Assembly: GCF_900109375.1 (NCBI RefSeq)
Contig: NZ_FOAB01000001.1
Location: 682,001 to 746,000, forward strand
DNA length: 64,000 nt
DNA from: Aquimarina amphilecti
Lineage (GTDB): Bacteria > Bacteroidota > Bacteroidia > Flavobacteriales > Flavobacteriaceae
Reading direction: 5' to 3'
Shown in pieces: positions 53,422 through 63,420 of the stretch. A program made the translations under genes and the position numbers. Below the pieces are notes generated by a model. That model had not been told where the DNA came from. It searched no databases and worked only from the letters and a program-made list of their open reading frames with translations. Numbering within the stretch: position 1 is the stretch's first letter; each line of letters starts with the position of its first letter.

Positions 53422-54342
53422 TTATCTCCATTGAAGGAGAGATAAACCTATTCCAAACGTGGTTTGACTATGATTGTAATCTATAAGACTTTCACCATAT
53501 CCATGAAAAATCTGTGCGTGAATTTGTAATTGATCAATAACTTTAATCGCATAATCAAATCGAATACTACCTCTATTTTTGTTGCCTCCTCGTAAAGAGT
53601 GTTTTGCTAAAACGCTAACATCGTGTCTTCCTTTTGAGAAAACGGTTAAAAACTCTGCTCTTCCGATATAATTCTGTATTCCGGGATTATTATCTTCAAT
53701 CTCGTCCTCTGGTAATCTCCACCAAGGTCTTAATACAAAACTCCAAGAAGGGGTCTCCCAACCAAATTGTAATACAATTCTATTCCAACTTCTTGATAAA
53801 GGATTAGATCTTCCATTACTTTGATGGTTAATTCCAATACCTGCAAACACACCATTTAATCCTAAAACTTTATACGTTGTAGGAAAAACTAACATTACTT
53901 CGGGTTCATAATTAGTCTCCCTAAATGGTCTAGAAATATTGGCACTATATAATTGCCATCTAGAAGATTGTGTATAGCCTACCCAAACATCTCCTCCTAT
54001 TTTTTTTCCAAATAAATTTCGAACAGCTCTAGTTTTAAAACTTAATTGAAACTTCAATTCTGTATCTGAAAAATCAGAGGATTCTTCTACTGAGTTAAGA
54101 GGATTGTCACTAATTGGCGAATTATTTATATCAGTAGTATAATTAGCGACTAAAAAATAAACAGGTTTGTAAGGCTCTATTTTAAAACGTTTAATACTAT
54201 CACCTTTGATTTGCCATCTTTTAGATAAGCTACCTTCAGGATCTTTAGTAACTACTTGACCATAACTAAAAGAAAACAAAAAAACCGATACAAGTATAGT
54301 AATTATTACTTCCCTAAAATTTTTATCTATTGATTCTATCAC
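53422..54342 (-). CDS. pldA: outer-membrane phospholipase A
   Basis: This 306-residue beta-barrel protein has an N-terminal export signal (about 8-29). The catalytic triad keeps the exact spacing of OMPLA: His173 and Ser175 in GINHQSNGRS, then Asn187 in RSWNR. Typical barrel segments follow, such as FVLRPWWRLPEDE, with a C-terminal aromatic strand (FGIGLSLLQWR). It should hydrolyse phospholipids in the outer leaflet as a calcium-dependent dimer. The gene is 82 bases downstream of the peptidase gene but separated by a strong terminator, so it has its own promoter. Confidence 0.92.
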   Translation of the reverse strand: MIESIDKNFREVIITILVSVFLFSFSYGQVVTKDPEGSLSKRWQIKGDSIKRFKIEPYKPVYFLVANYTTDINNSPISDNPLNSVEESSDFSDTELKFQLSFKTRAVRNLFGKKIGGDVWVGYTQSSRWQLYSANISRPFRETNYEPEVMLVFPTTYKVLGLNGVFAGIGINHQSNGRSNPLSRSWNRIVLQFGWETPSWSFVLRPWWRLPEDEIEDNNPGIQNYIGRAEFLTVFSKGRHDVSVLAKHSLRGGNKNRGSIRFDYAIKVIDQLQIHAQIFHGYGESLIDYNHSQTTFGIGLSLLQWR

Positions 54343-54360
54343 CTTTTTTTTAATTTACAC

Positions 54361-54396
54361 AAAAGCCAGTAAGCATTGAGATACTTACTGGCTTTT
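54361..54396 (-). terminator. intrinsic terminator of the oligopeptidase gene
   Basis: AAAAGCCAGTAAG (54361-54373) pairs with CTTACTGGCTTTT (54384-54396), a 13-bp perfect stem with a 10-base loop, right after the oligopeptidase stop on the minus strand. Confidence 0.88.
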
Positions 54397-54423
54397 AATC
54401 GATCTTTTAATAAAAAAATCCTA

Positions 54424-56610
54424 TTATTTTTCTATTCCCTCGAGATCAAGCATAAAAGCATACTCCAATGCTACGCTTTTATATCTTTCGAAACGTCCCG
54501 AAGCACCACCATGTCCAGTTTCCATATCACAATCCATAATCAAAAGATTATCATCTGTTTTAAGCTCTCTAAGTTTTGCTATCCATTTTGCTGGCTCCCA
54601 ATACTGTACTTGACTATCCCAATATCCAGTTGTTATTAATATATTAGGATAATCTTTTGCTTCTACATTATCATACGGAGAATACGATTTCATGTAATCA
54701 TAATATTCTTTGTTCTTAGGATTTCCCCATTCATCAAATTCGAACGTTGTTAAAGGGATTGTTTCGTCCATCATTGTTGATATTACATCTACAAATGGTA
54801 CAGCTGCTACAACGCCATTCCAAAGTTCAGGTTTCATATTTAAAACCGCTCCCATTAGTAAGCCTCCAGCACTTCCACCTAAAGCATACATATGATCAGG
54901 GCTTGTATATCCTTCTTTTACTAAATAATCTCCAACATCTATAAAATCAGTAAATGTATTTTTCTTTTTAAGAAGCTTTCCATCTTCATACCAATATCGT
55001 CCCATTTCTTGTCCTCCTCTAATGTGTGCCATAGCAAAAACAAAACCTCTATCTAATAAACTCAATCTAGTAGAACTAAAATAAGGTTCTGTACTACTTC
55101 CATAAGAACCATAAGAATACAATAAAAGTGGTGTACTAGCATTTTTTTGTGTTCCTTTTTTATATACAAGAGATATAGGAACTTTTACACCATCTCTAGA
55201 TGTTGCATATAAACGTTCTGATACATAATTATCCTTAGAAAAATTAGGATCTAATACCTCTTGCTGTTTTAACACTTTTTGCTCTTTAGTATCCATGTTA
55301 TAATCTATAAGACTACTTGGAGTTGTTAAAGAACTATAACTATATCGTACAATATTTGTATCAAAATCCATATTAATATTTGTACTTGTATAATATGCAG
55401 GATCATTAAAAGAAATATAATGATCATCATTACCCTCCCATTTTCTTACTCTAATAGTACTAAGACCATTTTTTCGTTCATTTAGGACTAGATGATTTTT
55501 AAAAGCAGTAAAACCTTGTAACAAAATATCATCTCTATGGGGTATCACATCCACCCAATTCTCTTTGGTAGTGGCATTAATTGGGGTTTTTACCAATTTA
55601 AAGTTTTTTGCGTCCAAGTTCGTTCTTATATAAAAATGATCTCCAAAATGTGCTACACTATACTCTAATTCTTTTTCTCTTGGTTGGATTACTTTCCACT
55701 CGCCGTTAGGCGTATCTGCATCAAGATATCTATATTCTGTAGATAGTGTTTGATCACTGCCACTAATAATATACTTATCCGATCTTGATTTATAAACAAA
55801 TGTACTGAAGGTGTCATCTTCTTCATTAAAGATTAATACATCTTGAGACTGATCTGTACCCAATACATGTTTATAAATTTTGTTTGCTCTTAGCGTAATG
55901 GAATCTTTAGAAGTATAAAAGACTGTTTTATTATCATTAGCCCAAGCTACACTTCCTGTAGTATTAACTAATTTATCTGAAAGTACCTTATCATTGATTA
56001 AATCCTTAAAATATATGGTATATCTACGTCTAGATACTGTATCGACACCATAAGATATCATTTTATTATCAGGACTAACAGATCTTGCTCCCATTCCAAA
56101 ATAATTCAATCCTTCTGCCATCTCTGGACCATTCAACATAATTTCTTCCTTTGCTTTATCTTCTAATTTTTTACGACAGTATAATGCATAATCCATTCCT
56201 TTTTCAAACCTCCAATAATAGGAATATCCATTATCGCTATATGGAACTGTTGAATCATCTTTTTTAATTCGTCCGACGATCTCATCGAATAATGTTTTCT
56301 GTAGACTATCCGTATGCTTCATAGCAGCATCCTTATAATCATTCTCTGCATTTAAATAATCCAAAACATCTTGTGTCCGAGCATCTGGAGCCTCTGCATT
56401 CTTCTGATCATCACTTAAACGCATCCAGAAATAATTATCTATACGCGTATCCTCATGTGCTTTTAACTCTTCTGCTATTTTTTTAGCGACAGGAGCCTCT
56501 AATGATTGATGTGGTTTTTGTTTTACTTTCGTTTTTTCTTCTTCCGTTTTATTACAGGCAATAAAAAGCACTGAAACGATAAGAAATAGATTGATGATGT
56601 TTGTTTTCAT
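54424..56610 (-). CDS. S9A prolyl oligopeptidase/oligopeptidase B-like lipoprotein
   Basis: This 728-residue protein has a lipoprotein signal (LFLIVSVLFIAC, then NKTEEEK). A seven-bladed propeller (about 90-450) and an alpha/beta hydrolase domain follow. The catalytic triad is Ser580 (GGSAGGLLMG), Asp665 (WDSQVQYWEPAKW) and His700 (GHGGASGRF). IRGGQEMGRYWYEDGK matches oligopeptidase B, whose members cut after basic residues in short peptides. A lipid anchor differs from cytoplasmic oligopeptidase B of E. coli and places it in the periplasm or outer membrane. It is a single gene with its own terminator. Confidence 0.9.
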   Translation of the reverse strand: MKTNIINLFLIVSVLFIACNKTEEEKTKVKQKPHQSLEAPVAKKIAEELKAHEDTRIDNYFWMRLSDDQKNAEAPDARTQDVLDYLNAENDYKDAAMKHTDSLQKTLFDEIVGRIKKDDSTVPYSDNGYSYYWRFEKGMDYALYCRKKLEDKAKEEIMLNGPEMAEGLNYFGMGARSVSPDNKMISYGVDTVSRRRYTIYFKDLINDKVLSDKLVNTTGSVAWANDNKTVFYTSKDSITLRANKIYKHVLGTDQSQDVLIFNEEDDTFSTFVYKSRSDKYIISGSDQTLSTEYRYLDADTPNGEWKVIQPREKELEYSVAHFGDHFYIRTNLDAKNFKLVKTPINATTKENWVDVIPHRDDILLQGFTAFKNHLVLNERKNGLSTIRVRKWEGNDDHYISFNDPAYYTSTNINMDFDTNIVRYSYSSLTTPSSLIDYNMDTKEQKVLKQQEVLDPNFSKDNYVSERLYATSRDGVKVPISLVYKKGTQKNASTPLLLYSYGSYGSSTEPYFSSTRLSLLDRGFVFAMAHIRGGQEMGRYWYEDGKLLKKKNTFTDFIDVGDYLVKEGYTSPDHMYALGGSAGGLLMGAVLNMKPELWNGVVAAVPFVDVISTMMDETIPLTTFEFDEWGNPKNKEYYDYMKSYSPYDNVEAKDYPNILITTGYWDSQVQYWEPAKWIAKLRELKTDDNLLIMDCDMETGHGGASGRFERYKSVALEYAFMLDLEGIEK

Positions 56611-57000
56611 TATAATAGTTTGATTAAAATTGTAAAATGAGTGTTTTTAATTTATATATATAATTTTTAATATTTGGATTTAAAAATACTAGTATTCTAC
56701 AACAATTAGTAATTAATTCAATTTTAAATTAAATAAGCCTTATTTCTATCCCACGATTTTTCCGTAAACAATAAACGAATTCTATATAATTATCTACGTA
56801 TTCTAAAGGCTAAATGATCCTTTAAGAACATATGTTAAATTTATAGTTAAAATTGGTCAACCAATTTATCACTTAAAACACTCATACCTTTTTATACAAC
56901 TAACCAACAACTGCATTATTTATATTAAAAAAAAAACAATACCAGTAGATTACGAAAAGGAAACTAACTAATAATAAAACAACAACTATATACCAACAAA
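56611..57000. other. 390-bp divergent intergenic region with an operator
   Basis: No gene is visible. It holds the FadR/GntR-like palindrome at 56850-56867 and a long A-rich leader before the lyase-like gene at 57001. Confidence 0.65.
56850..56867. promoter_or_regulatory. FadR/GntR-like operator upstream of the lyase-like gene
   Basis: AAATTGGTCAACCAATTT differs at one base from the perfect palindrome at 22237-22254. It lies 133 bases before the ATG at 57001. The shared site suggests that one regulator controls both secreted polysaccharide-acting loci. Confidence 0.6.
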
Positions 57001-60000
57001 ATGAAAATTTCAAACTATAGCTTCTCAATAATCTTTGGGATATTCCTACTATTCACGAATACTTCTAAGGCTCAAATTCTTGTATCTCATGATTTTGATA
57101 ACGGCAATCTTGGCCCATTTAATGTATGTACAACTCAAAACCCTAATTATTCCAAAGTAGTTAATGGACGTCTAAAAACTTGGTGGACATCAGAAGGATA
57201 TAATGGAACACGTATGGACAAAGGAGCCGAAGCTTGCGGAGACCAATGGACAACATATAAAGAAGGATGGTATGGTATGAATTTAGAGCTAGGTTCTGAT
57301 TATCCTAAAAACAAAAAAGCAGGTATTGCTCAGATTTTTGGATTCATTCCTGGCTTTTGGTCTTGGGAGTCAATGCTACAGGTTGAAAATGGGGACTTAA
57401 CAATTATTCATAGATCTAATGGTGGTAGCAGTAGTAATGTCGAGGAAGTAGTATATTCTAATTTCCCTTATGAAACAGAGGTACCAATCGTGATTCATTT
57501 TATTTTATCTAATCAAAACAAAGGTGAATTTGAGATCTGGGTTAATGGAGTTAGCGAATACAGAAAGTCAAATATAAATTTTGGATTCGGAAATTTTGAT
57601 AGTAACGATGTGAAGATAGGAAATGCCGATCAAGATTTTGGATCAGAAAGTGCAGGTTCATTAACAGTTTTAAAAATGGGACAGTATAATTTTCAAGATA
57701 CTGAATATGAAACTAATGAAACAAGAACCGTTTATTATGACAATGTTTCTTGGTATAATGGCCCTAACGGATATGATATTGTTAATCCCAGTGAAGATAC
57801 AGTGGAGCTTTGTGAAAGTCATGATGCATTTTCACAAATAGAAGCAGAAGATTTTTGTGAGCAATCTGGTATACAAACGGGAACTACTAATTCTTTTGTA
57901 GGATGGGTAAATAATGGTGATTGGGTACACTATGAAAATATTGATTTTGGTTCTGGTGCAAATTCAATAGAAATGTCTGTATCAAGTGGTACTTCTGGAG
58001 GGACAATCGAAGTAAGGCAAGGAAGTGTTTCCGGAACTTTATTAGGAATAGTAGAAGTTACTAATACAGGATCTTTTACATCATGGGAAACCCTAACAGC
58101 AAGTATATCCGAAATAAGTGAGAAGCAAGATATTTATTTTGTATTTAATGGTGGAAGCGGTTATTTATTAGATGTAGATTGGTTTAAGTTTTCCAAGGAT
58201 ACAACCAACAACGTATGCAATTCACCATTAACAGATGTAACACCTCCTTCTAACCTTGCGTCTGGTATTAATTATTCATATTATGAAGGTAACTGGAATT
58301 CGCTCCCTAATTTTAATTCATTATCATCAATATCTACTGGAATAGCGTCTGCAATTGATCTTAGTAATACGCAAAGTCAAGATAATTTCGGATTGACATT
58401 CGATGGCTATATTAATGTACCAAGTAATGGTAGTTATACATTTTATACAACATCCGACGATGGTTCTACTCTTTTGATTGATGGAATTATAGTAGTAGAT
58501 AATGATGGATTACACGGTGAACGTGAAGAATCTGGTACAGTTTGTTTAGAAGCTGGATATCACGAGATAGAAGTTCAATTTTTTGAAAGAACTGGTGGAA
58601 ATGTATTGTCTGTAGCATATGAAGGTCCAGGTATTTCTAAGCAAAATGTACCTACTTATTATGGAGCTACTAATAATACAATTACCATTCAAGAAGATGA
58701 AACTGGATTCTGCTTTGCTAATGGTACTGTAGATAACAATCACACAGGACATACAGGAACAGGGTTTATTAATACCGATAATGTGTATGGTAATGGTATT
58801 GATTGGAAAATAAATGGATCAGCTGGGGCGTATACTATTATATGGAGATATGCTAGTACAAGTAACAGATCAGCAAAATTAGTCGTTGATGGATCTACTG
58901 TAGCGAGTAATATCAATTTTAATACTACGGGAAGTTGGACTACTTGGGAAACAGAATCTATAACAGTAAATCTTTCTGATGGTATAAAAGACATACGCCT
59001 AGAAGCCACTAATAACTCAGGACTTGGTAATATTGATTATATGCAAGTAACGGGCCCAAATGTTTCTGCATTAGCTTGTACAACTATTGGTGAGGATTGT
59101 TCAGATTTCTTCGGAGGACTTTCAATTACACAAACTAATCCTGGTTGCAGCAACAATAATGGTCAAATTATTGTCAATTTCGAAGATTCAGATGTGTATA
59201 CACAAATTCAATTAAGTATTGATGGAGGAAACTCCTACCCTATTACTGTTAATGACAATACTGGTTCTTATAGTTTTACAGGTTTGAGCAATGCAGAATA
59301 TCAAGTAGCTGCTAGATATGCAGGTGGAGATTGCGAGTACAATGTGGCGCATCTAATTCTAATTCAGGATTGTGGAGATATTCCTTTAAATCCTGGAGGA
59401 GTTTCTTGGCATGACAGTTATGAAGCTAATGGATTTTGTTGGTGTAGCACTAATTTTGATCACAATTTAGGGAGCAAAAAAGTAATTGTTAATGGAACTC
59501 AATACAGCGTGGTTGATATTTGTGATGAATTAGAAAAACACCCTTTATTTAGATCAAGAAATAATGGAGACAATATATATAATGATGTTCAATGCGGAAA
59601 TGGTCCTATTAATGATTCTAGTGACGAACCATTGTGCCCTGGTAGAGTTGATATGGGTGTTGAAGGATGCTTATTAAGAGGTGTACACTGGGATATGGAA
59701 TGGCTTGCTAGTAGAGATCGTTTCAAAGAAAATAATAAACTTCCTGAAAATATAGCAAAAGAGGCTCCTTTAGTATATCCTAATCCTGTAAAAAGCGATG
59801 GTTTATTAAATATAAATGTTTCTGGTTTAGGTTTAGCTCGAGTAGAAATATACAGTTTAGCCGGTTTACGAATACATTCAGAAAATATTAATGGGAAATC
59901 AATGTCTATAGATTTACAACACTTGAATACCGGTGTTTACATCGTAAAAATCCTTGATAATAAACAATCCTATTTTAGTAAAATTAGTGTTCAAAAATAA
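57001..60000 (+). CDS. multi-domain secreted polysaccharide lyase-like protein with CBM6, PA14 and T9SS tail
   Basis: This 999-residue protein has a signal peptide (1-24) and a jelly-roll domain (about 25-255) like the Polysacc_lyase/PL20-type family (GTRMDKGAEACG, KEGWYGMNLELGSDYP). A CBM6 domain (about 275-398, IEAEDFCEQSG, GWVNNGDWVHYENIDFG), a PA14 domain (about 420-555, TSDDGSTLLIDG), a second CBM6/35-like domain (about 560-687) and a SprB-type repeat (about 705-790) follow. Next is a six-Cys domain I do not recognise (about 793-905), then a T9SS sorting domain (about 924-999). The glycan is unknown. It shares its upstream palindrome with the beta-helix operon. Confidence 0.82.
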   Translation: MKISNYSFSIIFGIFLLFTNTSKAQILVSHDFDNGNLGPFNVCTTQNPNYSKVVNGRLKTWWTSEGYNGTRMDKGAEACGDQWTTYKEGWYGMNLELGSDYPKNKKAGIAQIFGFIPGFWSWESMLQVENGDLTIIHRSNGGSSSNVEEVVYSNFPYETEVPIVIHFILSNQNKGEFEIWVNGVSEYRKSNINFGFGNFDSNDVKIGNADQDFGSESAGSLTVLKMGQYNFQDTEYETNETRTVYYDNVSWYNGPNGYDIVNPSEDTVELCESHDAFSQIEAEDFCEQSGIQTGTTNSFVGWVNNGDWVHYENIDFGSGANSIEMSVSSGTSGGTIEVRQGSVSGTLLGIVEVTNTGSFTSWETLTASISEISEKQDIYFVFNGGSGYLLDVDWFKFSKDTTNNVCNSPLTDVTPPSNLASGINYSYYEGNWNSLPNFNSLSSISTGIASAIDLSNTQSQDNFGLTFDGYINVPSNGSYTFYTTSDDGSTLLIDGIIVVDNDGLHGEREESGTVCLEAGYHEIEVQFFERTGGNVLSVAYEGPGISKQNVPTYYGATNNTITIQEDETGFCFANGTVDNNHTGHTGTGFINTDNVYGNGIDWKINGSAGAYTIIWRYASTSNRSAKLVVDGSTVASNINFNTTGSWTTWETESITVNLSDGIKDIRLEATNNSGLGNIDYMQVTGPNVSALACTTIGEDCSDFFGGLSITQTNPGCSNNNGQIIVNFEDSDVYTQIQLSIDGGNSYPITVNDNTGSYSFTGLSNAEYQVAARYAGGDCEYNVAHLILIQDCGDIPLNPGGVSWHDSYEANGFCWCSTNFDHNLGSKKVIVNGTQYSVVDICDELEKHPLFRSRNNGDNIYNDVQCGNGPINDSSDEPLCPGRVDMGVEGCLLRGVHWDMEWLASRDRFKENNKLPENIAKEAPLVYPNPVKSDGLLNINVSGLGLARVEIYSLAGLRIHSENINGKSMSIDLQHLNTGVYIVKILDNKQSYFSKISVQK

Positions 60001-60060
60001 GTGTTTTAAAACTTAGAATGAATTAGATAAAGATTATATTCTTACATATAAGAGCTCTTA

Positions 60061-60098
60061 AATAAGTAAGCCTTTCAAAAATGAAAGGCTTACTTATT
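60061..60098. terminator. bidirectional intrinsic terminator
   Basis: AATAAGTAAGCCTTTC (60061-60076) pairs with GAAAGGCTTACTTATT (60083-60098), a 16-bp perfect stem with loop AAAAAT and flanking T residues. It separates convergent genes. Confidence 0.9.
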
Positions 60099-60134
60099 TT
60101 AATCATGAGAGATTACATTACCTTAACAAACAAG

Positions 60135-63100
60135 TTATTCAACTTTTTCAAATAAATCAGTTATTATATATTGCAAACTACCTGGTGTAACTTCTCTAAA
60201 ATATGATAACAAATCCTTAGAGGTAGCATATCTACCTGATACGGTTTTAAACTTACCTGTCTGACTATGCCAATCCCTAATAAAATGCTGTAACGCTTTA
60301 TTGACCATATCTTCTCCAATTTCTTTTTGCAATCTAAACATTGCTACCGCTCCTTTGTTATAATAGATATAGTCCTGATTTTCTACTAATTCCAATGAAG
60401 GTTCCTTTACCGTAGATTTCTTTCGTTCTTTGTGATACATTTCTCTTTGAAATTCTAAAAACTGCTGTATCTTTTCTTCTGGATAATTATCTTTTAAAAC
60501 CATTAAAGCTGCATATTGAGACAAGGTTTCTAAAATCATATGACGACCTCTTACATTTGCCGCTTCTACCTGCATACCAAACCATTGATGTGCCACTTCG
60601 TGTGCTGTGACATAAAATGCCATATCAACATCCTTTTGATCATCAATATCTAATACAAAGCCAATCGCTTCAGAAAAAGGAATAGTATTAGGAAAAGATT
60701 GTGCAAACACCTCGTATCGAGGAAATTCCATAATACGTAATTGCGTATATTGATATGGACTAAAATTAGTGCTGAAATAGTTTAACGAAGCTTTCATTGA
60801 AGCCATCATCCTATCTAAATTATATTCGTGAGTATTATGATGATAAATTTCTAATGATACAGGTTTATTAGAAATATTAAAAGGTGATTGCCAGGTATCT
60901 TTCCTGGTTTCATAATCTGCAGAAACAATAGAATAGAAATTTATCATGGGTTGATTCATTTTATAATGAAAATAATTTCGATTATTCTCTTCCCATTGTT
61001 TCACTAAAACACCTGATGTAATTGCAGTTTGCTTATTATTTGTACCAATAATTGCTTCAAAATTAATTCCATCAGAATCACCTCCAGAAATAGCATTAAC
61101 TAACTCGCGTTGATCTTCTCTCTTAGCCTTATTCAATCTTGGGGCCAATTTATATTCCTCCCGTTCATCCTTATCACTAAGCTCATATTTTTTATTATAT
61201 CCTATCGTTGGAAACTCTTTATTGTTGAAAAAAGTACCATTATTTACTATTTGAGTGCTAGATTTATCATCTTCGAATCCTTTAGGAGTATAAGACTGTA
61301 TAAACTTCATTTTAATTGAATCCCCTGGATGTAATGTTTCTGATAACGAGTAGATCAAATAATCAAATTCGCTATATTTAGTATCTATCGATACATTATC
61401 TCCAACAAAAATTACTGAATCTAATTGTACATGTGATGCTATTTTTTTTTGGATATGAACATCGTGTATTGGCTGATTCAATGTGTTTTTCAAAATATAA
61501 TAGCCATTAACAGAATAAGATCTATTTTCTGGAAATAACTCAACGTTCAAGTGCACTTTTGTAATCTTAGGTTGTGGTATATACTCGTACTGTTTTAGTA
61601 ATTTCTCATAATTAGCACGAAACACTGTTTTTTCCGAACTTGTCCAATAGTCATTGAGTATATTAGTATTATAAAAGATATAACTTCCTATACCTATAAA
61701 TACAAAACTGATGGAAATAACAAACTGTATTATTCGTTTAGAAAAACGATGTTTAACTCCTTTAAAGCGTTTAATAAGTTTTGTTTCCGTTCCTCGAACA
61801 GAGAGTATAGCACTTATTATCAACAACAAACTGGCAAATAACAACCAATAAATTTTTATCCACAGATATGGCTTTAAAAAATGACCATAACCATTCATAC
61901 TTGAATATGTTCCTAAAGTTTTGCCTCCAAATTTGTATAAACTGTGCTGAAACCCGAAATATTCAGAACTTACATTTACGATAAAGAATAATAATGCAAG
62001 TAAAATCCCAACAAACTTATTATTACTTATTACTTGAAACAAAAGCGCAATAATCGTGTAAAGCATCAAGAATGGTAATATTTCTAAAAAGAATCCAAAG
62101 AAGTAAACCTTTAATTCAAAATTATAATAACCATTTGCAATTTGAAACAGTATACCCGTTACTATTAAACTTAACATCAATATGATATAAATACTAACAA
62201 GTGCAACAAACTTACTTATAAGTGGAATGGTATCAGAAATGGGTGTAGCATCATATATTAAACTTAGTTTAGCGTTTCTTTCTTTCCAAATAAGTTCACC
62301 AGAATAAAAAAGAAGAATAATTATAAAAAAATAGAGAGACATTTCCTGTAATTCCTCTACAATAAAATAAGTAGTAGGATAACTATCTACTCCATAAACA
62401 GTACCTAAATTCACAGAATTGATTAAAATGATGATCATTCCACAAATAACAATTGCCCAAAATGAAGTTTCTTTTAATAAGGATAATACATAAAATTTAG
62501 AAAGTGCTACCAATTGAAGACAGTATGTTTTGATCGTATATTTTACGTTTGGTCTAGGGATAGAATATTCAATTATTGATGATGACCTTTCATCTATATT
62601 TGACTTTTTAATCTTTTTGTTTTTGGACGTTTTAGAAATAATTGTGAAGGAAAATTTATGATAACCTATCATTAAAATAATCACTCCCAATAATAGCCAA
62701 AACAATTTGTTATGAAGCATCACACCATTAAATAGTATTTCTAATGAATTACGCTCAGTAACAGACCAATCCTCAGATACCTTGGTTAACGTAGTTAATG
62801 AAAAAGGATCCAAAAGTGCTTGTAAATATTCGTTTTTAATAGCTTTGGTAAGTAAAAAAACTACAAACAAGAATATCCCTTGTGTATAGACAACCAATAA
62901 CTTCTTACTTAGCATTCCGGTAACAAAAAACAGAGAAGCACCAAAAAACAATATAGGAAGTACAACAACGGTAAATGATTGCATATAATTTATTGGCGTA
63001 AATGGTAATAAATCCTGATGCCAAGGCATAAACTCACCTACCATCATACCAAACAATACTGCACCAAAAATGAATAGCAAAACAACAAATGATCCTAAAA

Positions 63101-63410
63101 ATCGTCCTAATAGATAATCTCTTTTTTTAATTGGATTAATAAATAGTAATGATTCTACATTATATTGAAAATCTCGAAGTACAGGAACTCCCATAATCAT
63201 TGATGCCATAATCATAAAAATACCAGTAATTGCCGCCATAGTTTTACCAATTACCAATGGTGCATTTTTTTTCATCAATCCCATCTCTACTCCTTGAAAA
63301 ATGAAATCTACACCGACCATAGAAAACAAAAAAAGAAAAAAGAAAAACACGTACGTTTCTGGACGTTTTGCTCTGTATTTAAGTTCAAATTTGAATATTT
63401 CGTACCACAT
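60135..63410 (-). CDS. ABC transporter permease fused to an M1-family aminopeptidase domain
   Basis: This 1091-residue protein has two ABC-2-type permease halves (about 1-255 and 300-560), each with about six helices. The C-terminal part, after a membrane helix (RIIQFVISISFVFIGIGSYIF), resembles M1 aminopeptidase: strand-rich domain from about 605, then AHEVAHQWFG (zinc motif HEVAH at about 937-941) and the third ligand Glu in MILETLSQYAAL. The Glu is 20 residues after the second His, one more than in classical M1 enzymes but as in other such fusions I know. It lies 10 bases after its ATPase gene. Function may be peptide or antibiotic-related export; unproven. Confidence 0.87.
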   Translation of the reverse strand: MWYEIFKFELKYRAKRPETYVFFFFLFLFSMVGVDFIFQGVEMGLMKKNAPLVIGKTMAAITGIFMIMASMIMGVPVLRDFQYNVESLLFINPIKKRDYLLGRFLGSFVVLLFIFGAVLFGMMVGEFMPWHQDLLPFTPINYMQSFTVVVLPILFFGASLFFVTGMLSKKLLVVYTQGIFLFVVFLLTKAIKNEYLQALLDPFSLTTLTKVSEDWSVTERNSLEILFNGVMLHNKLFWLLLGVIILMIGYHKFSFTIISKTSKNKKIKKSNIDERSSSIIEYSIPRPNVKYTIKTYCLQLVALSKFYVLSLLKETSFWAIVICGMIIILINSVNLGTVYGVDSYPTTYFIVEELQEMSLYFFIIILLFYSGELIWKERNAKLSLIYDATPISDTIPLISKFVALVSIYIILMLSLIVTGILFQIANGYYNFELKVYFFGFFLEILPFLMLYTIIALLFQVISNNKFVGILLALLFFIVNVSSEYFGFQHSLYKFGGKTLGTYSSMNGYGHFLKPYLWIKIYWLLFASLLLIISAILSVRGTETKLIKRFKGVKHRFSKRIIQFVISISFVFIGIGSYIFYNTNILNDYWTSSEKTVFRANYEKLLKQYEYIPQPKITKVHLNVELFPENRSYSVNGYYILKNTLNQPIHDVHIQKKIASHVQLDSVIFVGDNVSIDTKYSEFDYLIYSLSETLHPGDSIKMKFIQSYTPKGFEDDKSSTQIVNNGTFFNNKEFPTIGYNKKYELSDKDEREEYKLAPRLNKAKREDQRELVNAISGGDSDGINFEAIIGTNNKQTAITSGVLVKQWEENNRNYFHYKMNQPMINFYSIVSADYETRKDTWQSPFNISNKPVSLEIYHHNTHEYNLDRMMASMKASLNYFSTNFSPYQYTQLRIMEFPRYEVFAQSFPNTIPFSEAIGFVLDIDDQKDVDMAFYVTAHEVAHQWFGMQVEAANVRGRHMILETLSQYAALMVLKDNYPEEKIQQFLEFQREMYHKERKKSTVKEPSLELVENQDYIYYNKGAVAMFRLQKEIGEDMVNKALQHFIRDWHSQTGKFKTVSGRYATSKDLLSYFREVTPGSLQYIITDLFEKVE

Positions 63411-63420
63411 AATTTTTGAA

